In this document: positions 45,826-58,999 of the stretch, piece by piece
How the letters are laid out: every line of letters starts with the position of its first letter
How positions within the stretch are numbered: position 1 is the stretch's first letter
Source: Sipunculus nudus
Lineage: Eukaryota > Annelida > Sipuncula > Golfingiida > Sipunculidae
NCBI GenBank assembly: GCA_026874595.1
Contig: CM049318.1
Location: 13,497,241 to 13,561,240 of the forward strand
Direction: 5' to 3'
Length of the DNA: 64,000 bases
Translations under genes and position numbers: made by a program
Notes under the pieces: model-generated
The model's input: only the letters and a program-made list of their open reading frames with translations
The model's database searches: none
Told to the model about the DNA's origin: nothing

Positions 45826-47456
45826 CTAAGGAGTTCTTTTAGGGTGACTTGGTGAATATGAAACATTTAACATCAGCTTAAGCTTCTTCAGGAAAACAAC
45901 AGAAACACTCTACACATATTTACAACATACGTACATACCATTACTGGATCACACATAACCACGTGTCAGTTGGTTACCTTTTCCTAAACCAGAACGGCTC
46001 GATAGGTCCGCCAGTATACTCCGGCAACACGCACCCTCACGCCGTTTAGTCGTTACTGTCCACACCGGTCCCCTCTGCAGATCTGGCGGGCGCAACAGCC
46101 AGCGACCACAATTAAGAAGGATGGTTCCCAGCATGCATCGCGCTCAGCCCACTAAAAAACATCCTGATTTTTCATTGGTGGTCCCATCTCAACGTATGTT
46201 TACACCCGTCTCCTCCCTCAGCGGCCAGTCCACAAAAAGTTGTACATCACACTTAGGGCAATTTAAACTGGGAAATCCCCTGATATAAAATAACCTGGCA
46301 TGGGAAGAGCGTGACACTTCCGCAAGAATATTAATCACGCCTAACCTCTAAAACTCATGTAAATGAGATAGATGGCATAACAGTTTATTTGTAACCACTA
46401 TTAATTTTATCATCACTTGCCAAATGGGTCCAAATATCGTCACAAATGCATGTGACATTGTATGTTTCATACAGGATGTGCCACGTCTGAAATACTCTGG
46501 ATTCATTTTGGGGGACCGTTGCTATACTGTTCTGATACTCACTGTTGCGAGGAACGCCGAGGAAGAGTTCAAGTACACGGAAGTACTTAATATACGCTAC
46601 GTTCTAATGGGTAGCACCGCAGACGCAAAAAAACCGAGCTGTAATGAAAAGTCCGTGAACCAGTTCAGCTTCAACGCCGCTCCTGACATTGTTAATCAGA
46701 ATCTCACAACAGCCATGTTTCGTATCCGTTATGTACAATGCGTCTGGTCCTTAGAGGTCACGTTTGCTCCATTTTTGCTTACACTCCTTAGCGAGTGTGA
46801 GGCAGGGTACAAAACAAAATTGTGGTACTCGCAACACAGAGCACATCTTGTTCTCATGATGGATGACGCTTATGCGGGTTATGACAGGACAGGAAAAGCC
46901 ACAGTCAGCGGAGTTTGTTGCACAACGCGCGGAAATTCCGTAACCTATCATGATAACATCAGACCATTAATTGCCTATCACTGGGAGAGCTGCATGAATA
47001 TCATGTGATACATGAATACACATGTAACCAATTAGTGAGATGTTATGTATATCAGTTCAGTTTTGGTTTGGATTATATATTACTTATTGTGAATAAAATA
47101 ATAGAGTGTTATGTTTATACATTTTTCAAAAATAAAATGATAATATCTTTTGACTTAGATTAGACTAGGCTTAAAAAGTCAATGTATGACTAGCCTATCT
47201 AAATATTCACGATGACATCATTATTTTTATGAGTCTTACAAGTTGTACAGACGTTAACCTAATAATATAACTTCTGGTAGTGGTGTAGCGGCACTTAGAA
47301 TCATGTTAACGTACAAATGGCTGATCCACCTTCTAGAAATACCAGCATAAACATAACAGAAGATAGGATAGGCTGACATATTCCCCGAGAACAGTGGAGC
47401 CGCCGGGGGTGCACGCCCCCTCTTTTCTGACAAATATCTGAAAGCTAGAAACATAA

Positions 47457-47488
<32 letters not shown>

Positions 47489-47780
47489 CTCGTACTGTCT
47501 TCATCTCTACAAATGCCAATGCGAGAACTATGTTATCACTCCCGGCACACTTGCGTGCTTCAATGTCACACATGAACGATTGTTACCCCGCATTACTGAT
47601 ACAACCTCACCGTGCCCACGCCTCACACTTCGTCTGTGTGTAACGGCGGACCCACCTTGCATGCACGTACGCGAGTTGTCTGCAACTAAAGTAGGTATGT
47701 TTTGCGGGAAAAGAGGGCCGCGGGACTTGCTATGAAACGTCGGTGAACTAGTTCAGCCTTGACACCGCTCAAGGAATTGT
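45826..47780 (+). repeat. Start of second large duplicon, with 'U' copy 4
   Basis: 45826-46480 matches 1-1060. At 46480 the match jumps to 5060 in the first unit, so 46480-46850 equals 5060-5430. The segment 46480-47780 is the most complete 'U' copy. It holds the longest non-TRIM, non-simple-repeat frame in the window (46424-47008, 194 codons), which has no recognised domain and is closed by stops and frameshifts in copies 1-3, so I do not call it a gene. A GT microsatellite lies at 47464-47488. Confidence 0.75.
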
Positions 47781-48184
47781 TTACCGGAATCTCGCATCTA
47801 TGTGCCACACACCACAACAATGGTCTGAAACCTGTAACAGCAATAAGTTTGGCTTGAACACGTAACACAAGGAGGCGTCATCAGGTCATGGACGTCTCGT
47901 TAGGCCTTCTACGTTTTGATGATTTATGACTCCTTTCTCTCTCCGTACTGCAGCCACCCGCCGAGAGGACGGGTATGATAAAATGTGTACATGTGTCTCT
48001 CGATGACCCTGATAGTCATTTGGCTGCCCTATGCGGGTAGTCTGACTCATGATCAGTGGCGATCATATTAGATCGCAAACACACACACATACATACATAT
48101 GCACACACACACACACATATATATATACATATATATCATCTGTATGACACATTTCAAATATATTAGCACCTGTATGACACATTT

Positions 48185-48235
<51 letters not shown>

Positions 48236-48430
48236 TTAATTACATTTCAAATATATTGCAATTCAGTGTAGGGTTTTAGAAAATAAGGTATTATGTTTCC
48301 AGTATATAAGTTAATTCAAAGCTAGGTTTAGATATAATATTTCACAGTAAACTCATCAATGAAACTAAAGTCTATAAATCTTTTTGTTAATATTTTTAAT
48401 TTACAATATATAAATATATTCTCTGAATAG
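47781..48430. repeat. Spacer with CA/TA microsatellites
   Basis: (CA)n and (TA)n runs at about 48077-48138 and a long TA run at 48188-48233. The phrase TGTATGACACATTTCAAATATAT occurs twice (about 48140-48160 and 48170-48192). No gene. Confidence 0.8.
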
Positions 48431-48471
48431 TTAGGGGGATGATTACATTGACCCCTGTCCCACTTGCAAAA

Positions 48472-48493
48472 AAGGGGGGTATATACCCCCCTT
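48472..48493. other. Perfect 22-bp palindrome
   Basis: AAGGGGGG, TATATA and CCCCCCTT join into a perfectly self-complementary 22-mer. G- and C-rich flanks (48431-48437, 48495-48530) extend an imperfect hairpin. It is probably the centre of a small G/C-run repeat related in style to those at 4815 and 13582. Confidence 0.9.
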
Positions 48494-49503
48494 CCCCCTA
48501 TATTGACGCCCCCTCTCATGATGGTGCCCCTAACATTGAAAATTATACCAATTCTTACCCATACATAGCCGAACTCCTGCCACCCTTGACTCGCGGAACG
48601 GATGGATACGATCATGTGTATGTTTTGCGCTTTCGGTTTCAAAATGTGATTTATAGGAATCCTGGCTCTCAGGTAATTATGACATTATGAGGTCAAAATT
48701 AGCACAAAGTCCCGAACTACACTAACATAGTTCAATAAAGATTGCATAAAATTTTCCTATATAAAGTCATATATGAAATGATTCATACAGGGCGAGTTAA
48801 TAATAAAAAGTCATCTGAAAACACTACGCGCGATCACCGGGAGGTAACGAGCCTTCATCAGACCCGACGTCCCAAAATATTACCGACAATTTAGCCAGAT
48901 CTAGTTTCTTCCTTCCCTTGACCTGTGTAATAAGACTACCGAGTTAAAACCAATTGCAACCAGTCCCACGTGTCTGATTACGCATGTTCCACTGCACTAA
49001 ATGTACCATTCAAACATTTAACTGGAAATTTTGCACATATCAAATTGGAGGTATGCCTAGTGAAGTTATTGGTTAAATAATATTCATATATCCCCATAAT
49101 CATGAAGACACAAGCATTAAATAGCCTGTTGTTGTCTGATATTTGAATATTCATGAACATTCATGACGATCTAATTGTATGAGCGCTCGTGTGTTCATGT
49201 CAGCGTTAATACTTTGTGGTAAATAAATGCATAAATGGTAGCAGAAGAGTAGAAATTTTGAAGATTCATTTTAAGCACTATGTAGAGGTAATTTTAGCAT
49301 ACATTATATTGATGCCAAGTAAGGGAACCATGTTTAAATTATTAGGATGGTTGGTTAGATAAGTGTCAGGAGCCGGGCTCAGTGATGCTTGTAAAAATAT
49401 TGTGAATATATTGTGTCAAGTATTTCCAAGCTTAACTGTGTTAGCCGCTAGCCTAACAAGTTTGGTTTGCTATCAAAAAGCGCCAGTGGTGTTCCCTACT
49501 CAA
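48494..49503. other. Spacer with old duplicon segment 48920-49090
   Basis: 48920-49090 resembles 29270-29420 (ACCAGTCCCACG, then GTCTGATTAC, then GTTAAATAATA). No gene is recognised elsewhere. Confidence 0.5.
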
Positions 49504-49974
49504 AAATCTACTTCTGCTAGATGAACATTCAGTGGGGTGTTGCTTAGCTGTGCTCAACGTTCCCGCCAGCGATAACATCAGGGATGGTCCCAATCCTGCC
49601 TCTCTTTCAACTCACTACGAACGTCACAGTTTGCCAGTGGTGTTCATATGTTTGAATACGAGACAAAACACACCTGATGCCCCCTAAACGTGACCGTCAT
49701 GAGGATATATCGTCATAGCTCTGCTCTCATGTATATGATGTTTCCGCCAGATAAACAGTTTGGGAAATCCATGTTCGCTAATTTCCTGCATGCACAATGA
49801 ACGGTAATTCCAAAACACCAATAATAGTGCCTGGGAATACCAAGGGAAACTTTTACGAAAATCCCTTATTTCATATTTATTCAAGCTGTTCACAACAAAA
49901 TTTCGCGGCAAGAGAAGTTGTTGAAGCTGATCACTGAAAATATTCAAAGTGTTTGGAGTGTATACGGCGCATAT

Positions 49975-50033
49975 CAGTGGCGTAGCCAGACTTAAGGAAG
50001 GAGAGGGTGCCAAAATATTTGACAATTGAATCT

Positions 50034-50096
<63 letters not shown>

Positions 50097-50445
50097 GTTA
50101 CTTATCGAGCACTAAATCTGGAATTGATATAACTACATAGTTATATATATATTATATATTTATATATTGATATATATATATAAAGCACCTCACGTTTTAA
50201 TTCCAATTAGAAATATCATTTATACAAGATGAATAAATACAAAAAAAATATCATATTTGCAGGGGCAAGTAAAATGAAATGTAGAATAAGTCCCAAATCT
50301 GCAGGTAACAGTGACAGGAATTTCCTTTTTGTGTTTTAGAAAATTTAATCATTATTGGACTTAATAAAATTCCGGGAGGACGGGGAGTCCTGGAAATGGG
50401 GAAGGGGGGTCATGGCCCCTTGCCCCCCCCCCCTCCCTGCATCCT
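49975..50445. mobile_element. Paralogue of the 6130-6620 non-autonomous element
   Basis: Starts CAGTGGCGTAGCCAG and ends in G-run/C-run sequence. It contains a TA tract at 50036-50094. More diverged from its partner than the TRIM part of the duplication. Confidence 0.5.
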
Positions 50446-50906
50446 CAGTATGCTTGACGGATGGGATTTATTTATTCGTAGTCACGTCCTATACTCGTTT
50501 TCTTGAATGACGTCTTTCAACTGAGCGTGTATGCATCATTGAGCCACTGCTGACATTTTGCAACTGTGTTTCAATGATATTGATTGGTGCTCCATATGTA
50601 ATAAACAGAGGAAAAAAAATTAACAATCAATTTTGTCACATGCAGCATGTCCAATAGTACCTGAAAATCAATAAATTATCAGATCCCTTCTACGGACCAT
50701 ACATACAACTATTAAGTGGGCCCTATCTACTATACCAACCAAACCGATACACTGAAAACACTTCCAACAGACTTCAAAAATCTTGCGTGAGTAAAAAGGA
50801 CGAAAATCCCTTTGTGTAACCTTAGTGGGTGCATTCATTAAGTTGTTTTAAGTAGGCTGCAGACGTGTTGGAGTGACGGGAATGAATTAATTAGGCTAAC
50901 TAAATA

Positions 50907-50911
<5 letters not shown>

Positions 50912-50964
<53 letters not shown>
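50912..50964. repeat. (TA)n microsatellite specific to copy B
   Basis: A TA run of about 50 bp. The corresponding site in copy A (near 7068-7080) has only a few TA pairs, so it expanded here or contracted there. Confidence 0.95.
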
Positions 50965-50968
<4 letters not shown>

Positions 50969-53814
50969 CGTGCTCAATTCAGGGTCATACCGTAGCTTAT
51001 GGTCTACCCGTGAAATCTGTGAACCACAGGAATAAGCTCAAATGTAGACCATTAACATATCACATAAGATAATGAAAATGTTATTTAAATTTTTTTCTTA
51101 TGACATGCGTCATATTTAAAGCGCATTAACCATAAGGCCACATAATCTACATGTCCCATTACAGAGGGCTAAGAGAGAGGTCATGAAACGTCCGTGACGT
51201 AGTTCTGCTTCGCAACGACTCCATGGCTCATGCAGGCATTGTTTACCGGGGGGGAGAGGTTCACTCCACTTTCTTCAATACTGTGCTGATCCCTGTACAC
51301 CCTGCCCACGCTCGTCTCGTTATTGCACGGTGGCAGGATCTCATACACGCAAGCGTGCCGTACTCGCGTCCCACAACATACGTCTCGTTATAATTGATCA
51401 GCGGTATGATCTCACACACGCCAGCGTGCCATACTCGCGCCCCACAACGTACGTCTCGTTATTGCACGGTATGTAGATGGATGGCTCCTTCCCCTCTCGG
51501 GTTACAAAACAGTTGTCTGAGAACTATAACAGAGATGTGATTGGCGGGAACACAGAGGGAAGAGGGATCCGAGTCGTCATGGACGTTTCGGTGCACGTCG
51601 TAATGGTGGATGGTTCATTCACCTCTCCTCTGCCCGCTGGTTTGCTTCATATACAGTATATACCACTTGACCAACAAGCGGCTTGTCTAGGCTGAAGCGG
51701 TACATACTGTAGCCAGCCGGCGACAGGACGGGCGGGTCTGTAACCACAAGGTAACATGTGTCTGTTGACAACCTTGACGCGCCGGCAAAGGTTGGGGACG
51801 TGCTTATAGCGTGAGTCATGGTTCCCCGTGCAATAAAAAATTACACATTTTTATGCGGACGTACACAGCTACAGAGACCCTGCAAGTCAGTGTAAACATC
51901 ATATAACAGATCATATAGTTTGTTTCATTTTGGATAAGACCGCATTAAACAGTAAGACTTTCATTTGTCAAAATTTATATACTGGCAGGCCCTTCATATG
52001 TTTTGCACTTGCGCTCCCAAGTTATATGTTAAATTTTATGCAGATCCGGGTAGATATGGAAAGCTTATGACATTAGGAGGTCACAGTTATCACATATATC
52101 ACACACAAACAGTATCATTATTCACGAAGTGACATATATTCCACATCACATGTGAAACGAACTGAGCAGTGCAATATAGATCAATACCTTCATGTTACGA
52201 CACTTTTCTTTATTTTGAAACTGCCATTTAAATTTGAAGTCGGAAATAGTAATAAGCACAGGGGATTTTTTTTTCATTAAAACAACCGCATCACCTGTCA
52301 AGACTTGGCGTTTGATTGTTGTGTCAGGTGCTCACAAGATACGGCGTAAATTCAAAACACAGATTAAAAAAAAATCCCAGTATTATATCCTGTTATATAT
52401 ACAACACCATATTATTTTTGCATATATAAATTTATTACAAGTTGTATATATGAAGTTATTAACAAAAGTAGTATTACGTGTTTTATGCATGAAGACAAAT
52501 AATCTATTATTTTTTTGTATACTATTTTCTATTTTCAGTTTGAAGTTTATGAATTATACAAGGCCATATGCAAGAACACAAAAAGAAGCAATAGAATTGG
52601 GTAGAGCATAATTATTTAGTAAAGAATGAATAAATACATTAAATCGTTTTTGCTATAAACTGAATACAATCTGTTAGACACACTCATGTCCAAGGGGACA
52701 CCGGCCATACTGCTCACAGCAGTATTAATGTTTTTTATGTAAATTATTCAGAAATTTGCATTTAATTTTAATTAATCATATTCATATGAAATTTATATAT
52801 TGTGGATTCCAAAATAAATATTAATGAATGAGTAAATTAATTACGTGGGGTAAAAAAATATATAAGCATAATTTTTTGGATATGGAGGTAAAACAAAAGT
52901 TTTATTTTCTTTTATATTGCCCTTTGTGATCTGATGTTTTAAGATGTCCATGATTTAGGCGTACTGTATATAAACATGAGCTTCTATGCATGTGCCCCTC
53001 ATATATAATTTACTTAAATAAAAATATGAGTTATGTACATTCTTTTTGATAATTTTTGATAATTTCAGTGGTTCAATGACCTACCTGTTTGTGGTATTCT
53101 TTTTGGTAACAATTTCTTGATGTGAACTGCACTAGATGTAGGCCCAATGTGCATGATATAGCTTTTAAATGTCACCTGTATCCCTCAACCTACTCTTATT
53201 AAATAAAAAGGTCATTATATTTATTACACCTCCACTTAATTCCCCTTCGTCGACCTATTATGACATTTTAAAGAATTTTTATCGTAGCCATGTATGCGTT
53301 TCCAGAATAACAGATACCAGCACAGAGACCAGTGCCCAGACCCAATGTTGTTACATTTCGGCCGACATCCCGCCTGCACAAAAAAAGTGAAGTGTCATGA
53401 CTTATAATTTATTAATAGAATCCTCAACCTACCTTTCTCGTATGAAAACATCCTTCATAATTGTTGGAAAATGTAATTTAAGAAAACAAACATTTCTTCG
53501 TTCTGAACACAACATATGTCTGCCAAAACCTCCCAAAATGACAAACAGCCACAACAAGCAAAACGACCTGAGCATGAGCCGTTCGACCAGGAAATATAGG
53601 CCTATACCATGTACACGGCGAAGCACACACACAACAACACAGGGCCGCAGTCAGCTGGCCCGCTAGTTATGCCTTTTAATGAAACCACAAAATAATCCTT
53701 AGCTGCTGCTCGGCTATATCCAGAAGAAACAAAGTCCTTCAATCAATCGAAATATTATTATGATACATCCCTAGTTAATCCAATCTAAAAGTATCCGGGC
53801 ACCTTGTCCGCCAA
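50965..53814. other. AT-rich upstream region of TRIM copy B, no gene recognised
   Basis: Counterpart of 7080-9840. The segment 51250-51535 is largely absent from copy A and contains a phrase resembling ACGTCTCGTTAT.. and TCTCA.ACACGC.AGCGTGCC repeated about three times. High identity to copy A begins at about 51536. Frames 52234-52611 and 53169-53390 are conserved with copy A only to the same degree as the surrounding DNA. Confidence 0.55.
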
Positions 53815-54280
53815 GTCCTTGTCCCCGACGTCCCGGCCGTCCGCCTCGCCCCGTGCGTACCGTACGCTCCGGGGCCTGTGTTATTCAATGATCAACTGAA
53901 GCCCCGGGTACATTATCCGCCAGCCACTCGGGTTGTGTGCCGGAGGCTGTGTGATTGGTGTATGTGTTCGGGACACTGTGTATTCACAGCGAACCGCACA
54001 AGCTGGGCCGATCATGACAAGCGACAACGACCACAACCAAGTTTAACATGTGTACCGCTCTTAACAAGAAACCAATCGCAACTGTTCAACATGTTGTGCT
54101 CGCATAGATGTGTCTTCCCCGCCAGCCAACCACATAATGAACATCGGTCCACGGTATCCATGCGGCAGGCTCCACGTGACACGTGACCCTGCTTCCGCAA
54201 CGGGAGACATACTGCACAGCGTCCCCTGTAGCCATCCCGTACGTCCCGTCGGTCCTCTGAACCGGACCGGGCGCCCTCAC
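53815..54280 (+). promoter_or_regulatory. CpG-rich proximal promoter region of TRIM copy B
   Basis: Same layout as 9840-10314. It differs in having two CACGTG E-boxes 7 bp apart (54173-54178 and 54180-54185), where copy A has CAAATG at the first position and CACGTG only at the second. CCAAT-type boxes are conserved. Confidence 0.6.
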
Positions 54281-54289
54281 TATAAATAG
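54281..54289 (+). promoter_or_regulatory. TATA box, TRIM copy B
   Basis: TATAAATAG with the same initiator-like TTCATTC (A at 54312) 31 bp downstream as in copy A. Confidence 0.75.
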
Positions 54290-54311
54290 ACCTCATTTCC
54301 ATAAGCAGTTC

Positions 54312-54492
54312 ATTCGTTGGTGAGCGGTCGAGCCGAGCGGACGTACCTGTGAAGCGGACAGCGTGATTGGTTGGAGCACCTGAAAATCATCCAGTTTATT
54401 GCGCTGGTCCTTGGGATCAACGATCTGGCGACAAAGACGATCAAACAAACACTGGCTGGGCGTAGCTACAGGCGGGCAACACAAATTTGAAG
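54312..54492 (+). other. Predicted non-coding first exon of TRIM copy B
   Basis: ATG-free exon ending at a GAAG|GTATGT donor (intron from 54493), conserved with copy A. The partner acceptor is CTCATTGTAG ending at 58987. Confidence 0.65.
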
Positions 54493-54495
54493 GTA

Positions 54496-56010
54496 TGTAA
54501 CTGTAGGCTGAATATGTTTACGACAGCGACAGTCTGATGACATGCAAACTGAGTGCTTGCTCTTTGGCTTGGGACTGCGCCGTCGCAGTGATAGTGACAT
54601 GATATTTTCCCCAAAAGCTGGGTATGTTTGAGACAGTGAAAGTCCAGTGACATACACACTGAGTGCTTGCTGTTTGAATGGGACAGTCTGTGCCGTCACA
54701 ATGGCAGTGCCGTGACACATACCGCTTGCTCTCTGACATGGAAGAGTCTGCGCTGTCTCAGTGACAGTGACGTGACACCTACCCAGGAGGCTGGGTATTT
54801 CTGCGTCAGTGACAGTCTGGTTACATACAAACTGAGTGCTTGCTCTTTTGCTTTGAACTGTCTGCGCCGTCGCAGTGACTGTGACATGACATCACCCCAG
54901 AAGCTCGGTACGTTGGTGACAGGGACAATCTTGTGACATACACTTTAAGTGCTTGCCGTATGCATTGGACAGTCTCTGCTGTCGCATTGGCAGTGCCGTG
55001 ACACATTCCGCTTGCTCTCTGACATTGAACAGTCTGCGCAGTGACAGTTGCGTGACCCCTACCCAGGAGGCCGGGTAATGTTTGCGACAGCGACAGTCTG
55101 GTGCCATAAAAACTGAGTTATTGCTCTTTGGCTTGGGACTGTCTGCACCGTCGCAGTAACAGTGACATGACATCACCCCAGAATCTCGGTACGTTTGTAA
55201 CAGTGACAGTCTTGTGACATACACTTTTAGTGCTTTCCCTTTTCATTGGACGGTCTGCGCCTTCGCATTGACAGTGGCATTACACCTACCTCAGAGGCTG
55301 GGTATGTTCGCCACAGTTACGGTCTTGTGACACACATACTTGAGTGTTGCTCTTTGGCTTGGGACTGTCTGAGCCATCGCAATGAGAGTGACATGACACA
55401 TTCCAAAGAAGCTGGGTATGTTTGTGACAGTGACAGTCTGGTGAGTGTTTGCTGTTTGCATGGGACAGTCTTTGCCGTCGCAGTGGCAGTGCCATGACAC
55501 ATACCGCTTGCTCTCTGACATGGAACCGTGTGCGCCGTCGCAGTGACAGTGACGTGACCCCTACCCAGGAGGCTGGGTATGTCTGCAACAGCGACAGTCT
55601 GGTGACAAATCCACTGAGTGCTTGCTCTTTGGCTTTGGACTGTCTGCGCCGACGCAGTAACAGTGACATGCAACCCCAGAAGCTGGGTATGTTTGTGACA
55701 GTGACAGTCTTTTGACATACACACGTGAGTAATGCTCTTTGGTTTTGGACAGTCTGTGCCATCGCAGTAACAGTGATGTGACACAAACCTAAGAAGCTGG
55801 GTTTTTTTAAAGTGACAGTCGGTGACACATACAATGAGTGTTTGTCTTTCGGCATGCGACAGCCGGAACCGTGGCAGTGACAGTGGCATGACACCTAACC
55901 CTGAACGCTGGGTATGTTTGTGACAGTGATTGACAGGTCACACTCATTGCTTTCACTATGCCACGAGGCAGCTAGTCTGGGCCATCACAGTGACAGTGAC
56001 AAAAAAAAAA
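54496..56010 (+). repeat. Intronic minisatellite of TRIM copy B
   Basis: Unit-by-unit counterpart of 10530-12030, same number and order of long and short units, differing only by point changes and very small indels. Long minus-strand frames (e.g. 55286-55894) are repeat translations. Confidence 0.92.
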
Positions 56011-57363
56011 AATCTCTTACAATTAAAGCTTGAAACATAGGCAGACTAAAATAAAGTTGGTTTTGCTGATTTTGATGCTGATTGACAAAGTGCATTCGGC
56101 GTACCGGAATATCAACGTTTCTCAAAATGTTCAGGTTTTCATGTTTATTGGTTCTTGTCAATGACAAAACACAGTGTGATTGTTTAAGTTTACAAGCCAG
56201 GATGAACTATGTACTCGATATTTACGCCCAATCCAGTAAAATGTTTAATGGAAGCAATATATCACACTGAACCCGTTGTGCCAAGGCACTACTGGCCTTT
56301 AATGGCTTTGTAGTATATATAGAATTGTGTGTGTAGCCAGTGGTCCGGTTACCAGGAAACTCACGGCAGTGATAATGTAACACATGCACACCGCTGGCTG
56401 AAACAATCAAGCAGGCTCACGAGGGTAGGCACCCAACACAATGGATCAGATGTACTCATAACAAGTGCTGTGTCTACCACTTGTATGCGAGCCAACACTT
56501 CGAGTCCATATGCCATATGAATAAGCTTTTATTCAGGTCGACATTTTCGGGAACGTAACAAGTCATTTAAAGTATGGTTACTACTAAATTCAGCCGTCTT
56601 TGTATCCAAGTAAGCCGCACTTTTGTTGCATACACGCCTCCATGCCCTATCATTATACTATAAATTCTATTTAACTTGAGTTTCTGGCACTCATACCCAA
56701 ATCCACATGACTCCAAAGTGGTCTGTTATTAAAGAACATGGACCAGCGCCTTGTCCAGATTAGGGTAAAAGGAAGGTTATTTCGTCATTTTTTAATTGTC
56801 TGCTGGATTTATCGCCCACTCAACGATTATCATCTACTGCCATGGCAATTTGCAGTTTATTGTTGGTGACAAAACCATAAGTAAGGTTTGATGTTCATTC
56901 TTCAGTTTGGTCTGTGTTTTCAGCGTAATAAACAAATTTTAATACGACTTTTCCATCTTTACACAGTACGTATTCCCTCTGATTTTTAGTTTCTATTAAA
57001 TCTATTAGCAACAGATACGATGACGAAGTGCTACTGGCCTTTAATGGCAGCTGCAAGTACTGCAACCAGGGGTTACCCCTCAGTAAGTGGTGTGCTTGCT
57101 CAAGGATAGGCCATGCAGTACTCCAGCCAGTGTGTAAAATTCTTTAACTTAAGTTCTGCTTTTTGATGTTCCTCGACTCACACTCCAATGCACTCGCACA
57201 AACCTGTGGCGTTTGTGTCACAGAGCCACTAAAGATGTGACTTTGGCTATTCAAGTAATTTTTTTTTATTCTTCTAGTATCAAGTATATAAATTTGAAAA
57301 TATACAGAAATTTGCAGTTGCAAAAATAAACCCCCCTGTGATAAATCCACATCCTGGCTTTTT

Positions 57364-57409
<46 letters not shown>

Positions 57410-58987
57410 ATTTGAGTATATAACAAATCACGCCACCCTATTCAGTTCATATGTCAGAGGGATAAGGAGAACTCCAACCCGTATACTGGCTAATCAAATA
57501 AAGGTACAATATGTGGTTTAATACTCCTAACAAATGTAAGATTAAAGTTCACATTCCATGCACTTACAGGGGCGGATCCAGGATTTAGGAAAAAGGGGGG
57601 GTCCTACGTAGGAGGACTAATGCAAACCATAAAAAAAGGTCCCAAGGTCCGGCAAAGGGGGGGGGGGGGTTCCAGGCCGCAAAATTTTGTCTGAACCCCT
57701 TAAAAAGGTTGCTTCGGATGAAAGGGGGGGGTCCCGAACCCCTGGACCCTTCTCCTTGATCCGCTACCGACTTTTAGATTATCTGCATAGTGCTATTACC
57801 AGGGTGTATATCAAATATTACTATAGTAAGCTTCCACCTGGCATGAGCATTATGAAATAAAATCCCTTCCAGGTTCAGAGCTTGAGCGGAATACTAGCAT
57901 AGCGAGCAAACGAAGTGTTAATCTAAAACTTCAGATAGAGCTATTTACTCATTCACAGGTCCACCGGTCTAGGAGGGGGTGTCATGTACTGTTAAACAAT
58001 ACTTTATCCACCTGTTTTAGAGGCCTTTAGTGCAAGACTGATTAAATTCACAAGATCTGCAAAATGGTAATGATTAAAATATTTATATAATCAAGAAAAG
58101 CAGTAAATCAAAGAGAGATGCCTATTGGACTCATTTAGTGTGATATGAAATAACAAGAATATACATTTTATCATGCTAAATCTTACAAATGGTTATCCCT
58201 AACCAAATGGTGTGCTTCCTGGCGGGATTATGGGCTCTAACTACTAAAAACCTGTATCCCTGCAAGATATCCAACATTTGGTGTATTGACATAGAGAGAT
58301 TGAGAGAAAGGAAAAAAAGGTGTTCATATAATATGTAAATTTTTTTTGTTAGGTGTACATATATTTTATATAAATAAGTGATGATCCCGCTGTTTAACTT
58401 TAAAAACCAGTGACAAAATGTAAATTAAAAAAAACTATTTAGACTATGCTTATCTCATTCTTCTGTACACCTATTTAATTGTGTGTTTTATTAATAATAA
58501 TTTTGTGCTAATTTTACTTAATTAAAAATTATAAGGAAAATTACAATAACTGATAATTAATAGGAATTAACTGGTGGTAAATGATGGATTATGATAGAAA
58601 ATTATACAGATAATATTGGGTAGCGGACTACCTCTCACTCTGGTTGACCCCGTTTCCTGGTTGAATAGACTATTAAAAATTACATGTATAAAGTATGTTG
58701 AATAGAAATCATCCAGCCGGATGCTTGGCATGACACAGATCTTAAACATAAGACCTAGGATGTTCATGGGGGCACTGACAATCAGTGTCCCCCATGTACA
58801 ATCTAATATTAGAATGCAGACGGGTTATATGATCTTGTAAACCCGATATTATGGCACAGTATTTATAGGCCATGGCATGTAGAAATATTTTAAATTCAGC
58901 TGGTCATCATGGCCCATGGGTCACTTCTTGATATGTATTCAGTGTAACATAAGGAGATGTCCTTCATTTGTTTTTCTCTCATTGTAG
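56011..58987 (+). other. Remainder of first intron, TRIM copy B
   Basis: Counterpart of 12031-15011, including a CT microsatellite (57365-57410) and the G-rich element (57567-57769). No gene recognised. Confidence 0.6.
57567..57769. mobile_element. Small non-autonomous element with G-runs, copy B
   Basis: Orthologous to 13582-13794. Two of the three G-runs are shorter (7 G at two sites), while the middle run is similar in length. Confidence 0.6.
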
Positions 58988-58999
58988 AAAGACGACAAA

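Noticed and set aside
46424-47008. 194-codon + strand frame
   Set aside because: Lies in duplicon 'U'; the homologous stretches at 5060, 37900 and 43960 are full of stops and frameshifts, and no domain is recognisable.
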